From contig OX465588.1 of NCBI GenBank assembly GCA_950022655.1, positions 23,236,527 to 23,300,526 on the forward strand: a stretch of DNA of 64,000 nucleotides, read 5' to 3'. Positions 44,231-57,500 of the stretch are shown piece by piece. The notes beneath the pieces are model-generated. The model saw only the letters and a program-made list of their open reading frames with translations. It did not search any database and had not been told where the DNA came from. Every line of letters begins with the position of its first letter. Position 1 is the first letter of the stretch. This DNA is from Alentia gelatinosa. Lineage: Eukaryota; Annelida; Polychaeta; Phyllodocida; Polynoidae. A program made the position numbers and the translations under genes.

Positions 44231-44342
44231 AACATTACTTTGATTTCGATCTGCGTGGTCGTATTCCCCACGTAGTTGGGGGGTGTAGTAGTGCTAAGTA
44301 CAAGGAGAATACAACCACGCAGATCAAAATCAAGGTAGTATT
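44231..44342. repeat. 112-bp foldback with 39-bp arms
   Basis: Left arm 44231-44269 and right arm 44304-44342 are inverted copies with about six differences, all transitions. Both contain GATCTGCGTGGT followed by GTATTC. The loop is about 34 bp. No flanking duplication is clear; it is probably a short MITE or foldback element. Confidence 0.8.
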
Positions 44343-44599
44343 GCATTAATTATCTGTTATTCCAAATATAAGATATCAGAGGAATCACGAAATGGCCGCC
44401 AATATTCTCACACACTAATTGCCACGCTAAAGACCTTTTTTCCCGCATTCCGGAGTAGAATACGACTTTCCGTATTCTATTTAGTGGCGATTTGTAGGCT
44501 CCCTATATGTTAAGTATGGGTAATTAAGCGCAGTATAGCATACCTAAAATTGCCGAAAGTTAGCCAACCTAGACATTGCAAATGTATTGATTCACCATT

Positions 44600-45070
44600 C
44601 CATGACCCTGCCATGAAAAGTACTCCATTCCTTTTCCCTTCCCATGTATCCCGTTGACCACTACACCCTGTATCCCCACACTCTCCTGTCCCCGTCCACC
44701 GCCCCTCCGGGCGGCTCCAGACCCCGACCCCCTCCTCCTGTTCCCTCCCCGGTGTGTCTCGCAGGATCAGCCGTCTGCCATCCGTCAGCGGGCCCGGAGA
44801 GTCGGTGGGCGCTGGGCGCTGGGCCGGGCTCAGTTTGGGTTTTAATTCTATTTCCAGACTCGAATGATTCAATCCAATCGGCGCTGATGTCAGTTTGATT
44901 GTGAGCGATGCGAGCCGATCCGTCGTAGATGTGGAGTCTGCAGCGGAGTGTGTGTGTGTGTGGGGGGGGGGTCGTGAATGCTGGGGGAATCAATGTGGAC
45001 CCATAGTTTGTTGTCTTTGAAGGTGGCAGGACTTTGTAGGTTAAAGTGAGTTGGATTGCAGTTATTTAAC
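44600..45070. promoter_or_regulatory. GC-rich patch, possible conserved regulatory element
   Basis: The C-rich then CpG-rich sequence contains repeated GGGCGCTGG near 44807, balanced sequence with CCAATC/GATTG words at 44860-44910, and a TG repeat leading into a G10 run at 44962-44971. Open frames on both strands overlap and are compositional. Nothing coding is recognised; a regulatory role is a guess from composition. Confidence 0.2.
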
Positions 45071-48000
45071 CTCGCACCGGATTGGGTGTAATTACCAAGC
45101 AGAGGGGCACGTGGGTGTTGGTGAACTGCTACCCCTGATTCCATCTCACCACGAATGGTCGCAGAAATTTCCTGAACCCTACCTCGACGTCCGCTATTCC
45201 CCACCAACTACCCTAACCCTCCAACACCAACATTATCCATCCACACACCTTACACACTCAAACTGCCTAAAACGCATCAATTTCTTTTTCTTTTCAGATT
45301 GAAAAGGCTGCTTGGCAATGTCTGGCAATCTGCACGAAGGTAATGTATCTTTCTTTAATAAATTAACTATTCCTAATCACTGCAATTAACTGCGGCAAGA
45401 CCACCGCCTCAAATTGGCCCCATGGGGAGCACACTGAGGGATCGGGGGAGGAATGCAGGTTTTCCCGCCGTTATGCAGAAGGGAACTGCTCGGAGCTGCT
45501 CGTGGCTGCCTGGAGCTGCGGCTCAAAGCTAGGCCTCTGGTTATGTATGTATTATGACTGTGAATGTCAATCCCACACAGAATAAGGAAGTTCTACTTCC
45601 CATTGCCCAGTCTGAGTCAGGGCCTTGGCTCTGAAACTTATGGAGGTGTCTGAGCATAGGTGGGTTACTAATTAATCACTGATTAATGATATACATTGCA
45701 CATATTGGAAATCGCGGCTTTCGTCTTAGACTCGGTATTATAGATCTGCTCTGAATGATGATAACATTGACGGAACATTGAATTTGTACAGATATGGAGA
45801 TGACTGAATAAGAGTTATCGTTATAAATGGATAATGGTGTACCATTATGGTGTTTGAATATTGTCGCTTTGTGGTCTTCACTGGGTGTGGTTTCCTTTTC
45901 ACCTTTGATCTATTATATATTCTGCGGGAACTAGTAAGTCGAAACCTGCTTTTTAGAATCTATCGCAATTAGAGGAGGTATATAAGTTAGGGCGGGGTTT
46001 TCTCTTGATGCTTATGGCGGTGCATAATAGGAAGGTGGATGAGGGTGTGGCAAGGGTATAAGGGTGGTGGTACCCACCCAAATTGTGACTGGGATAATAT
46101 CGGGTTAGGGCCACGTTTGCAGTCCTACAGGATTTCCCTCTTAGCTCTAGGTTGCCCTCACAACTCAACCTCTCCCAATTTTCTCAGCTTGCAGCTCCCC
46201 ATTGACCACAGCGCCCCCTATACATCCTCACGTAGGTCACGTGCCAAGGGCGTGTCCCGCGTGCTGGTCAGTCCGCCCTGATTACAGGTGGCGTTATTTA
46301 CACCTGACAAAGGTGCGCGTACCTCCTTCAGGGCCCTGAAACACCTAAAGGATTCGCCTTTTTATGGTAGACTGAACTGCGTACGGAGAGACAGGTTACT
46401 ACTATACAAAAAGCAAAACAGCGTCACTCAAATAAAATCTATCTTAGTATTGGTAAACTTCTGTTAACACCGTGAACAAGTTATGTATAATTGTAAATAT
46501 CATCTTATAAGTAAGAATGTTAGTACGCTAGTTAGACGTCGAATCAACAAATGTACGGTCATCAAACCAAGTACGACTCACTGGGCCAAATTGAAAACAG
46601 GTAGTTTTGTTCAACTGACCTAAAAATATACAAAAATAACCCGGAAGGTAGTATTATATGACTTATTTTAGTCATTCCGTTCAACAACAATAGGGAAGAA
46701 ACAATATAATTTACAAAGTAATGCTAGAACTGCTAGTTTCCGAAGCACATGTATTAAATTTTCTATACCCACAATGAATGGTTAATACGACTTAAAACTG
46801 GAAAATAATATTTATTTGTTAGCAAATTAAAGAGGGATATATGACTAAATCCTCAACAAAAATTTCTCTTTGAGAATCAAGCTCTAATGGCTATAGGCTG
46901 CACTATCTATATTTCTGTTTTGTGTAGCAATCTGATCAATTCTTAATGCCTCAATCTAGGACTGGAATGAATGCAGATTTCAGCTACTGCTTGGGAAATT
47001 CCTCTGCATGTCTACCTCGGGTAGAACAGCCCCACCGACCATTACTATATGTGACCCAGGACTATGCCTTTCAGTATTAAAGTTTTTACTGTTATATTCA
47101 AGGGGATATGCAAGATTAACCTGTGTAAACTGATTCCATTCTTCAGCATGGAAATGGAGCCACAGATGGAAGGTGTGCTAACCGAAGGCCCCCTAGTCAC
47201 CGAACATTACACCACCATGATATACAGGTGACAACAGGTTGGAAGAACTGAAGAAAGAGTCAATGATTGTTGACAACACGTACGTCTCTAGTTGTCATTG
47301 AATATATCTCCAGCTGTCAATAGTATATTTTGATGTTTCTTACCTGCAACCTGACCGGAGCAGCTATATCGTTAGCCCACTCCCCCCGCCAAAGAAAAAG
47401 AAGATAAAAACAGATGAGAAAAAGAAAGAAAAAGAAAAGGCATACGGAGGAATAAATAGTCTTAACTATCCATAAATAGTCAGTCAGTACACATTTACGC
47501 TGACGCTATGTATACATAATTAGAAAAGACACGACCAGTTTAGATGAAAACCAATATGCCATCATCCCTCTTCGAAATATACATCAGTTCAGTGCATTAG
47601 CTTATCATCCAAACACAATAAAACTCGGAAAGTTCCATTATGGCGCCCTGTGACATGGCAGACTCTCTCATCCCCGGTTTTAATTGTGATCCCTGTGGAA
47701 TGATAACAGTCATATTACCATTAACTTTAATAATTCTTCAACGCGCGCAGTGAAGTGAAAAAGGGGGGAGTGGCGCCGTCTTCGCCTTCGAAATGTCTTA
47801 AAAGCAGCCACTGCTCCTGTTTTCTTCTTCTACTTTTTTTGGCAATTCATTTAAGAGGATATCCTTTCAAAAAGATTCAATGAAATTTCCGGTTTTTGTA
47901 CTGCATGACCTTGAAACTTTAACCCCGGCGCTGATGTCACAAAGGAAACGTGTCGAGTTTTTAAGAGACGATTGAAATTGTGCATTTGCCTGTCACTTTC

Positions 48001-48530
48001 CCACCGTCCGACTATCTACACATGTTCCTCCACTCCCCTTGTCATTTTATGTCAATGTCTCCGCTTCCTGTGGCTTGATTTACATTCCCATTCCTATTCC
48101 CATGGTGGGAAGAATATTTTGGGTTTAATTTCTGAATGATACATCGAAGCCTATTTGTTTTACATGTCTGTCATTATCCATTTACTATGAAAATTACTTG
48201 AGCTTGGGTTCCTCCTTCGCTCCCATTTTAAGCAAGAAAAAGCACAAATTAGATTGAGAAATTCGTTTACAAGTAAAAGCCTCGTATCTTATAAAGTTGA
48301 TGGGTACTTGCCCCTGTATCTCTTGTTGCATCCTATACTTTTGAATCTTGACTACATACCCATGCTGTATACACTGTAAGTATGCACCGTTTCGCCATAT
48401 AATGACTAACACAGAAGCACAGTTATGGAAATAAAATTTATCGAGTTACGTAATAGTACGACGTAAATTCATATAGTAATTAGAATATAAATGCAATTAA
48501 AATATAACAGAAATGTCACAAGCTATTAAG
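45070..48530. other. Non-coding stretch, no gene recognised
   Basis: No supported gene. One GAGCTGCTC with a degenerate tandem copy lies at about 45483-45501 in a small CpG patch. A core CTCF-like GCGCCCCCTA lies at 46211-46220. The remainder is AT-rich. Confidence 0.5.
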
Positions 48531-48539
48531 AAGCCCTAC

Positions 48540-48735
48540 GGAGTAGGAGAAGTTGAGTAGAGGAGAGTGAAGAGTTTTTGCAGGGTGGGTGAGTGGTTCC
48601 TTTCGCTTGGCGTCCCAGGGTTGAAGTGGATGCAGACGGGTTGCGGAGTGGGGTGGTCACGTGACCGGAACCACGTGACCAGGACCAGGTGAGTTAGCGT
48701 CCGTGGCACCCGTCTTCTGCTCCGCATTACCGCCA
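48540..48735 (+). promoter_or_regulatory. Double E-box with ETS-like core and perfect splice donor
   Basis: A 12-bp palindrome GGTCACGTGACC (48655-48666, CLEAR/TFEB-USF type) is followed by CCGGAA (ETS-like) and a second CACGTG at 48672-48677. Eleven bases later the sequence reads CAG-GTGAGT (junction after 48688), a consensus splice donor on the + strand. This could be a promoter with a short non-coding first exon. No downstream exon is recognised, so the idea is tentative. Confidence 0.3.
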
Positions 48736-51630
48736 ACTCTTCCAGTTAGCCCTAATCTAAAAATAGTGTACAGAACAGAGTTCCGTACGGTAAAATACGG
48801 AAGACCGTTCAGTACACGTCAACTAAGGTATTAGTTGTCAGGCCAAATTACGTTTATTATTTTATCAATTTCGGGTATATAGTAAACATAAAACGACCCA
48901 CCATGCTTGTACAAGCCACAAAACTCGATAATAATTTACGGGTTGTACGGAACTCGGCATAAATGCCTCATTCTGTGCGAACCGTAAATTATCATCTCGT
49001 TTTGTATCTTGTACAGCATGGTCAGGTCGTTCCATATAAGTACTGCCTCGTGTACTCCTGATATTTTTGTTCTTTTCTGATTTCTTTTGCAGACGTTACC
49101 AATACTGCTGATGCATCCTATCTGATCCAGCTTATAATCCAATATCAGGGACTCGTGACGTGGTGTGTATGTCGAGTCCTTGTACGATTGCACACATTTT
49201 TTAGATTTGAAAACAACCAGATGTAATTATTCTGACAGAGGAAATCTGAAACATTTGAAAATCATCATAATCCAATATCAGCCTGCTGATCTATTTTATG
49301 TAATCTTTTCGTTCGCGGAACCCAGGTTCTTCGTTGGAAAAAATTGATCTAGTTGACTAAAAAACAGGATAGAAAATAACAGCTAAACGAGAAATAAAAA
49401 AAGACTAACAGGGAACAGTTACTATTGCCACCAGGATATACAGCAAATAATGGCATTGTCAGAGCATTGTGTATTTACACTACAGGCTTCTGTGCCACAC
49501 TTGGTTTGATCTCTACGCGCAACCCCAGTACTTCACAGTACACTCCACTGCGCACCCATGTAAATCAACCTTAACCACATTCTCCAAGCGTTTCATTTGC
49601 GTAGACAATCAGTACCGCTCTCTTTCCACCATGCTGCCTGCATACCACGAGTAGACAGTTGAGACTTCTCTCGACTAATGGAGGGAGATGAAACCCTCGC
49701 TACCGACCAGCCCCCTCCCTTCCCCACACCCTCCCATCCACTCACACACTGTGTATTTTCAACATCTAATCCATATCCTCAATTTCATAGCCTTAATTAC
49801 ACGGGTGCCGCTAGGGGCCCGTCATTCCCACAATGCAAACAGACAGTGGGAGGAACATACGGCAGAGTAAACAGCATGGTAGTGAAATATTCACACTGCT
49901 GCAGAGTCGCGCATATTCCCCGCTTCCACCGACCGGCGAGTGGCTAGCAGGCCGAGTGTTGGACGCGGTTATATGGCAGGGTGGACTTGGGAGATTTCCA
50001 GCATTGTGAAAATCTGTCATGGTAATTATCTATTCATTTTCAAAGCCATATGATATGCATTGTTATCTATGAAATGCATACAAAATTATGTCGTCCGTAC
50101 AATCTGTTGTGGAAAAGGCAAGAAATGTGAAAACCTGTTAGTTGACTTTTTTGATAAATAAGTGGTAGTTAGTTAATCACACTGTTTATGTTCTATTGAT
50201 AAAGTGATCATAAGAAGACAATGGTTATGTTACATGATTTTATCAATTGTTAACTTGTAAACATAACATCAGTTGTTCACTTGTAAACATGAGAAAAATA
50301 CACATATGAGGTCCAGATATTCGTCTGAACATTTTCAGAAGACTATGAAAAAAGGTCCTACCGGTCTTTCCCTAAATGTGTTGTATCGATGAAAATTGTG
50401 TTACAAAGTCTTGATTACCATCTCCATAGCTAAACGTTTCATCTATGCGTGAAAGCTCATAGAAATCAGACCGGAGAAAACCCATGTTTGATTTGAGGAA
50501 TTCACTTATATATGTTCTGCTTAAGGGAGATCAAGGCATCTGACTTTAGTCAAAATTTATCACATTCCTACTTCTCCCCCTAAACTCTTATAGAATAGAT
50601 TGAGACTTTGTTTTCAGAATAGCTAATTTACAGACGATTTCTGCTGGAAAACACATCGCTTTCTTCCGCTTTCTGCTGCACTGTAAGATAATTGTTAACT
50701 ATAATCGATCACAAGAAACACCTTTCAAATAGTGTAAGCTATACAACAGTGAAACTGCAGTAATCACATTATCTCAGAAGTTGTATCAGCGCCGAAAGTT
50801 TCACAAAGAAATATTATCTGACAGAAGTTTGCAGCAACGGCATTTATGCTTTAACTTTATCAATTGATAAAAAGAAAAGCCAACCGGGTTTTACCCCTTG
50901 TCAACCGATGTTCCAAGGCCTTCACACCTATGGCCATTAACTCATAGATTCACTTAGAATCGTCGACCCTCATCCGACATCATCAAACATGTAACATCAG
51001 TTTCCACCAAATATGCGTTTTCTAACCAATTTACCCTGAGTACCTAAGTTAGCTTTCTTCATTCAGTTTTTATAATTCTTACCCTATAAACCCTGTATTA
51101 TCAATGATTCATACATACCATCCTTACATTACAATTCCACCGCAAGTAAGTTTTTCCTTTACTCATCCTATATAGTCGCTCAATCGCTTTGCTCCCTTGG
51201 GTTTACTTACTTCATATAGACCAACAAGCAGCACCGTTATGCCACCTATTCCATTACGCCGAGAATTTTGGCTACAAAAACGACCGAGACATCTTCAAAA
51301 CTTTGGCACTAACATACTTCAATCTTTGTATGGATTTAAATAAAGATTTCCCACATGTGATATATATAGTTCTTAGCACCTATGGTCTGAAGCAACCAGG
51401 TTCCTCGATCCCGAGTCAGGGGAACTCTATAGGTGGTTATATACACCTTCACTTATCAAACTCCTTGGTTCGAATACCAATCACCAAAGGTATTATATTT
51501 TTCGGTTTGTCAATTTCACCTACACTACCTAATGCTACTAGCTGTAACTACTGTCACTTCAATATCGTGGTATACTGTACATAGACCAGCCACCTCTATT
51601 TACCTCCACACCACACAGACCAAACTCGTG
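48736..51630. other. Non-coding stretch, no gene recognised
   Basis: AT-rich apart from a small GC patch at 49680-49960. Frames such as 51189-51584 lack recognisable domains or codon bias. No repeats noticed. Confidence 0.45.
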
Positions 51631-51639
51631 CTCGCCATC

Positions 51640-52130
51640 TACAGTTGTTGTATGATATACCCTGCACGCAGATTGTGCCACCCGTGTTTGGATCCCTCCC
51701 CTGCCCCAGCGGTGTTTATCTGTAACACAAGAGGTGAGCTAACAACCCCCCTTACCCGCTTCTATACCAGCGCTAGCATTCAACGAGCATCTCTGAGCAT
51801 CTGGTCTCGCACTAGGATCTGCAACCGGAGCCGGCGAGGCGTCAGGCCGGACGTCGGGCAGGCCGCTCCCCGTACCCCACTCAACGGGCCCCGGGCGCTG
51901 TTTGCCCGGGGCGACTGAGCAACTCGCCGCCTGGAGACCTGCTCCAATATGCTCGGCGAGACGTTAATACAGCAGCGGGGAATGCAGTGAGCAGCTCGGC
52001 TGTCAAAGCCTGGACGGCCACGTACTTCTCAACTGGCATTACTCTGGTGAAACCGAAACCGAAAGTGAAGAGTGGGAGGTGTGACTGGCCCAGGCGTGGG
52101 TGTGAGTGGAGTTTAGGGTTATTGCGCGCT
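51640..52130. promoter_or_regulatory. CpG-rich patch with GAGCAGCTC
   Basis: 51810-52010 is among the most CpG-dense stretches in the window. It includes CCCCGGGC and its inverse GCCCGGGG within 30 bp (about 51891-51913), GCTCGGCGAG near 51953 and GAGCAGCTC at 51989-51997. It resembles the 16860-17210 patch in composition and motif content. No exon is recognised. Confidence 0.3.
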
Positions 52131-53520
52131 GGCCACCAATCTGCGTATTCATTTATCGATCGGTTACCCTAAATGAACCCCCACGCTTTTCTCCCTCTGT
52201 CATTGTTAGTAGTCCCTTTTCCATGTTCTTCCGATAGTAGTTACTCATTGTGTGTTACCCTTCAACCCGTTTTGCCCCTCGGTTGCTCAACCTTCCATCT
52301 CACTCTCCTCAGTATAAAAGTCGGTCCGGTTGGGAATGTTACCGCGGCAATATGGTAAGAATACCTTTCTGTAAAAAGTGTATCATTGATTAAATCTAGG
52401 AAGAATAATCATATATGAGCTGTCTTCCATTTAGATCATACGAAAATAGCATCTGACTTATTATCTGTTCGCATAGCATAAATAATATCCTATACTGAGT
52501 ATATAAATATCCATGCATCAAAGACATAATCACGTGGTCCCTCAGGTATAAAATGCTGTTTAATTAGAGTGCCTCCCCACCTGAAAGACGACGGTGAGGA
52601 GGGGGTCCTAAGGAGGACACCGAGGTCTGCCTACATCAATGATACATCTCCTCTTCACCTCAACATAAAAGAAGTATAGGTAGCTTGAAAACGATTCCTT
52701 AGCATCTCTAATTCATCATCTTTTTCTCGTTCTCGTTTCTTCCATGTCGTTCACCTCTCGCATCTATTTCTTGGGCGATGGACGAGTCAATCTGTTGGTG
52801 CAGGGTAGGGGTGTAAGGTGGGTGGGGCAGGTTTGTAGCACCATGTATTATGCAGGGCTTTGCCGGCTGGTGCTATGATGGCAGAGAGTTAATGTTGAAG
52901 GAGCTGAATCAAATTGGAAATCGGCTTCACATTCCTGCTGGATATGACGGTAAAGCAGGCAATGACGTGCGATATAATCAGGCTAGATTGGGGATGGAGC
53001 TTGCTTGGCATCCGATATAGGGGAGTGTATTATTATAGTGTGACGTTGTTCTAGTGTGTAGTGCACATTGGTATTAGTTGTCGCTATACAGCAGAGGTAA
53101 TATAAGAACGAACAATACGCTCACAAAAACAATGATGTCTCGATATGGGGGACCTGGTAATTAGCCAGGGAATTCAGATGCAGACATAGAGAATAATTGC
53201 GGAGGTGACATGTATCTCCTTTCAAATTCTTATCTTTGTATTTAAAATCTATATAGGAGTCTATAACATTTATCAAGTTGAAGGGAAAAGACAATGGAAG
53301 ATTAAGCATGTACATTTAACTGAGTGTTCGGAAATTGTATTTGCAGCAGAAAAATTACTATGTTTGGTTATAGTATGTTGCTTGAGGAGGGGCAATACCC
53401 CATCTCGTAATGGACCCTCTTTACAGGGCCATACATATATATGTACATATGGAGGTGTGACTAGCATACTTTTGCAGTTAGAGGAATCGATCGCCTTATC
53501 TGACATCTAACAACTCCCTT
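52131..53520. other. Non-coding stretch, no gene recognised
   Basis: No supported gene or repeat. Short frames only. Confidence 0.5.
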
Positions 53521-53529
53521 CAGGCCAAG

Positions 53530-53745
53530 GCTCATCCTGGGCCTGGGGGAGCAGCTCAGGCAATAAAACATGAGCAGCTCGCAGTTAGCTGAACCCAATT
53601 ATTCTAATTACCATTATCAAATATTGGCGGCAGATGCCTTCCGCGCCGTATCGGCCTCTGAATTACTAGACGTTAATCTTTGGCCACTTGGATGATCTAT
53701 TGGCTGGCCGTCAGCCAATGCTGCTTATGACGCTAATATCTCACT
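53530..53745. promoter_or_regulatory. Possible conserved enhancer-like block
   Basis: Two GAGCAGCTC words (53549-53557 and 53572-53580) lie 23 bp apart, followed by a homeodomain-type TAATTA at 53605-53610 and several CCAAT/ATTGG words. Composition is balanced compared with the AT-rich flanks. It looks like conserved non-coding DNA; this is inference. Confidence 0.3.
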
Positions 53746-56290
53746 CAATCCTGTTTTCGCATATTAATCTGTATATCACTTTCTGATGTACATTTTGTAA
53801 GGCATTTCACTAGTAAATGTACATTATAACTTGGTCATGATGGTATCAAATGATGTTCTGATACTCCTATTAACCTTTGAACACAAAGTTATTGCATGCT
53901 AAATAATACGAGAAGTTGGTAGAATCAAGCTTTCACTTGAGATAATCTATACAATTTTAGGATTTGTTCAGGATACATAGAAAACAATTATTTCCAGCTA
54001 ATCAACTGAACCTTGAGATACTCTAACTAAGGAAACACTAAATACCATGGAGATATTTGCTAAGTGACATTATGTAGTCAAATCAATATAGATAAAGGCT
54101 TCTAGCGGGTAGGTCCAAAATTATGATCAGGACTTGTGCATGTCGCAACAGCTAGAGTGCAGGACTGATTAAGTCAGCATGAATCAATGTGGTTGATGTT
54201 TATGAGATTTGTATTCAGATGTTGAATTCGAGGAATAGATCATTTGATATACAGACATTTGAATATGTTCCTATGATATCTTAGTTTTCCTGAGTTCTAA
54301 GTGTGGAGGAAACTCGATTTCAATATAGAGATAAGTGCTTATCCGCATGAAACCAATTGGCTCCTTTTCTGAACTTCAGATCTTGAATGATATATACCTT
54401 ATATTTCTTGGATGTGACACCTGATGTGTGGTATACTTTATATAATTTTCATTGTAAGACCGTCCTTTAAGAATCACACCTGTTCTGCCTTTCATGTATG
54501 TTCGGTTATTATCCCTACTAAAGAAATATGTAGCCCCTTTATCATGCTCTACTCATCATATTCTAGTTATGTTAATAAATGCACATGGAATTATATCATT
54601 ATTGACTTTGTTCTCTTCAGCAGAGCTAATTCTGTGTATATGTTGGGATGACACAATGCATAAGAATGTTTAATTAAGATTCTAGTTTTAAGATCTGACA
54701 AGCCTTCTTTGACTTTAAGAAACAACAGTAGATTCAATAAAGGCTGCAGAAAAACACCAGTCGGCTCCTCATGTACACGAAGAACGGTGTGATAGAGGGG
54801 CCTATGAATTGGCCTTCTCCTAAAGGTACAACGTTGGTTTGTGATACATGTGCATGAGAAAATCTGATGGGGCATCTTACATTTCTAATATCCCTAATTG
54901 TAATATACATGACTAGGATGACCTATGTGTACTTCATGCAGAACGTCCATCATAGAATATACCAGATCGTATATAATCTCCTTGTTAGATAGCAGCAGTT
55001 ACTGGGAATTGAGTATTGAATATAATACAACGTAGTTGGAATATTCTAATACACTCGTTTCCCTGGGAGATTCTTCAATATTCAGTTTGCAGTTGTTGAT
55101 TTGTCTCTGTTTATGATCATTGAGTATTTGTGATACACTAAGTCAACTATACTCTGAAATGCTGTACCTCGAGTACAGGATCAATGGACAGGGCCAATGA
55201 TGTTCTGTTTATGACTTTCCCCGCTAATGTACTGCTCACCCAAAGCTTAGGTTTATATCGAGACTACCACTCGTCTATCAAAGGTTGTGTGGACGCAGGC
55301 ATCCTATGTTATAAAGAGGTATTCTGTGTTAAGCATCTCTCAACGTATAAAAACAAACGTAGACGCACATAATGGGAGACACCTGTATTCAATTTGAGGA
55401 CATGGCGAAGGAGGGATGGCAGAAATGAAACCTCGCAGGTGAAGATCAATGCTGAGATAAATATGCCGGGATCAAACATGTAAATTATCAAACGATACAA
55501 GTTATCAAGAACCAACGTCGTGCTCTCCATTACCTGTTATAACAAGTTGGCTACCTTTTGAAGTTTAAGTCATGACCTGATACGGAGCATTTAATGGCAT
55601 GCAGGTAAGATTCGATGGTACAAAGAAATTCTTTAAAGTAATGAAGCATAGGTGCATACAGAAATAGTGGCTCGTACTAGAAACTGCAAAGGAAAAAGAA
55701 TCAATAACTCCTGGAAGTAGAACACCATTAGATGAAATCTTGGATGTCAATTTAATTTATAATATTCAACCCTGATAGCAGCAAAACAATATATCATTTA
55801 TACCATCATATACCCATGCACAAACTCAGTGTAAACACACATTGCTCCTAGGGGTGGAGTTGGTGTAGTAATACTGTTATTCTAAGCTTTGTACCCATAT
55901 ATATAATATTGATCTCATTACAAAGAAGGAGGCAAAAACTGGAGTTGGCGGTAATAATAGATATAGCAGACTTTATTATAAGTATTAACAGAGGGATGAA
56001 AAACCCATTAACCTGCCACGATGTAGATGTATAAAATAGGGCTAGTCTCTTGAAAAGGTTTTTTCACAGCTTCACGATTACTCAAGTGCGCTGGTCAGAG
56101 GCTTGAGAATGTGCTGAAAGCCGTTGGGAGCAGCTCGGAACACCTGGATAGGACCAGTCACTATGCTTTCCGCATTAAGCACACCAACCAACCTCACAGC
56201 GGAAGCAAGACAGTGCTCCTAGTTCAATATTAATAATGATTCCATTCGATACTCACATTAAGGTCGAATTTGAACATTTATGAATATTTT
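53746..56290. other. Non-coding stretch, nothing convincing seen
   Basis: AT-rich. One GAGCAGCTC lies at 56128-56136 in a small GC patch. No gene recognised. Confidence 0.5.
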
Positions 56291-56801
56291 AAGGTATATA
56301 ATAATATACAAACAGAGTGATGATGCTAATATAACATCCGTACTACACTCCGTATGTGGATTGCGGTCATAAACTATCTGCAAAGCTAAGTACGGATTCC
56401 CAGCCCCGACATTAGGGATACCTTGGACCAAAGGATCTAGCTATAATTAAGAAACGAAGTGTAACCATAAGACCAGATTGATCCTGAATATACCTAGCAA
56501 ACCAATAATAACATAAACAGCCAACATAGAACGACCCTCCAGCCCCGATATATACCCTAAGGTACTCCTGCCTCACACGGATTCCCCCCTCACATTATTG
56601 TGTAAATGCACTATATCTAATACAAAAAAACAGTTGTATTAAATCTCAACATATCGTAATTTAGTTTTGGCGCATAATCGTCTACCCCAGAACAAGCAGA
56701 GCGTTTCCACCTGACCATTGATTTCCCAACCTTTTCATTGAAAATAATATATAATTACTATGTCATCGCTCGAATATGATAGCCATACGCGAAGTTAGGA
56801 A

Positions 56802-56846
56802 TGGTCATACTTCACGAGTCCTGTTTGGCCGAGTGAAGTATGACCA
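56802..56846. repeat. Short inverted repeat
   Basis: TGGTCATACTTCAC (56802-56815) and its exact inverse (56833-56846) are separated by 17 bp. It lies just upstream of the 56919-57020 repeat and may belong to the same foldback element. Confidence 0.8.
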
Positions 56847-56918
56847 GAATCTACCTTAATCGCCCATATATCGGGCCCAGTGCTTTGGCCTCTCGACCAA
56901 TCAGATTGCGTTATTTTT

Positions 56919-57020
56919 CAAGGCACTCCGTTTGTCAGTCAAAGCACTCCGTATGTCAGTCAAAGCACTCCGTATGTCAATTATAAAGACGATGCGTACT
57001 AAGCTAGACGGAGTGCCTTG
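56919..57020. repeat. 21-bp triplication bounded by inverted arms
   Basis: Three 21-bp units (56921-56941, 56942-56962, 56963-56983) share GCACTCCGT-TGTCA. The first unit starts inside CAAGGCACTCCGT (56919-56931), whose exact inverse occurs at 57008-57020, so the triplet sits within a hairpin. Confidence 0.85.
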
Positions 57021-57096
57021 GTTATATGATATTATTACTATTACCCTAGGAGCAGTCAGTATTGAACTAGTGAGTTTGTGCATAGGTATATAATAA

Positions 57097-57213
57097 TATG
57101 GCATTTTCACCCGCCGACAAAAAGAGACACCGATTATATCGAATCTGTACAAAAATTGGTCGGTGGTCCTGCTTGAGATATCATCGTTGCGCATAATCGG
57201 TGGCAGTCAAAAT
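57097..57213 (+). repeat. Dispersed ~115-bp repeat, copy B
   Basis: This is the partner of 28258-28377, at about 65% identity over the full length and in the same orientation. It follows directly after the 15-bp word AGGTATATAATAATA (57084-57098), which also occurs at 56292-56306 and 61815-61829 and may mark a repeat boundary. Confidence 0.6.
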
Positions 57214-57500
57214 GAACGCTGTTTTTCAAAAGAGATTAGTAAAAATCTTATATGATGAATGGAAGTCATTTGGCTGAACTATACATGTGACCATATTATC
57301 TAGATTTTCCAGAAATGTCTTGATTTTCATTCGTTATGTGTGCAATGCTCTTAGTTCAACGTCACAGCCCATGTGAAGTTGTATCATATACCACCTGGGA
57401 GACGGATAAATTTACACATCTGCACATATTCTTACCAACAGTAAGGTCGGAGATTTACTGTCAGTCTGAGTGACATGTATCATGCAGGATGCATTGTGGG

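Noticed and set aside
51302..51311. TTTGGCACTA resembles the miR-96/183 seed region
   Set aside because: No downstream or upstream complementary arm could be found, so no hairpin forms, and the remaining bases diverge.
51467..51478. GGTTCGAATACC resembles a tRNA/SINE B box
   Set aside because: No A box at the right distance and no cloverleaf; the ANNCC end is out of register.
51189..51584. 131-aa + strand frame
   Set aside because: No domain, signal or codon bias; length is within what chance gives in 64 kb.
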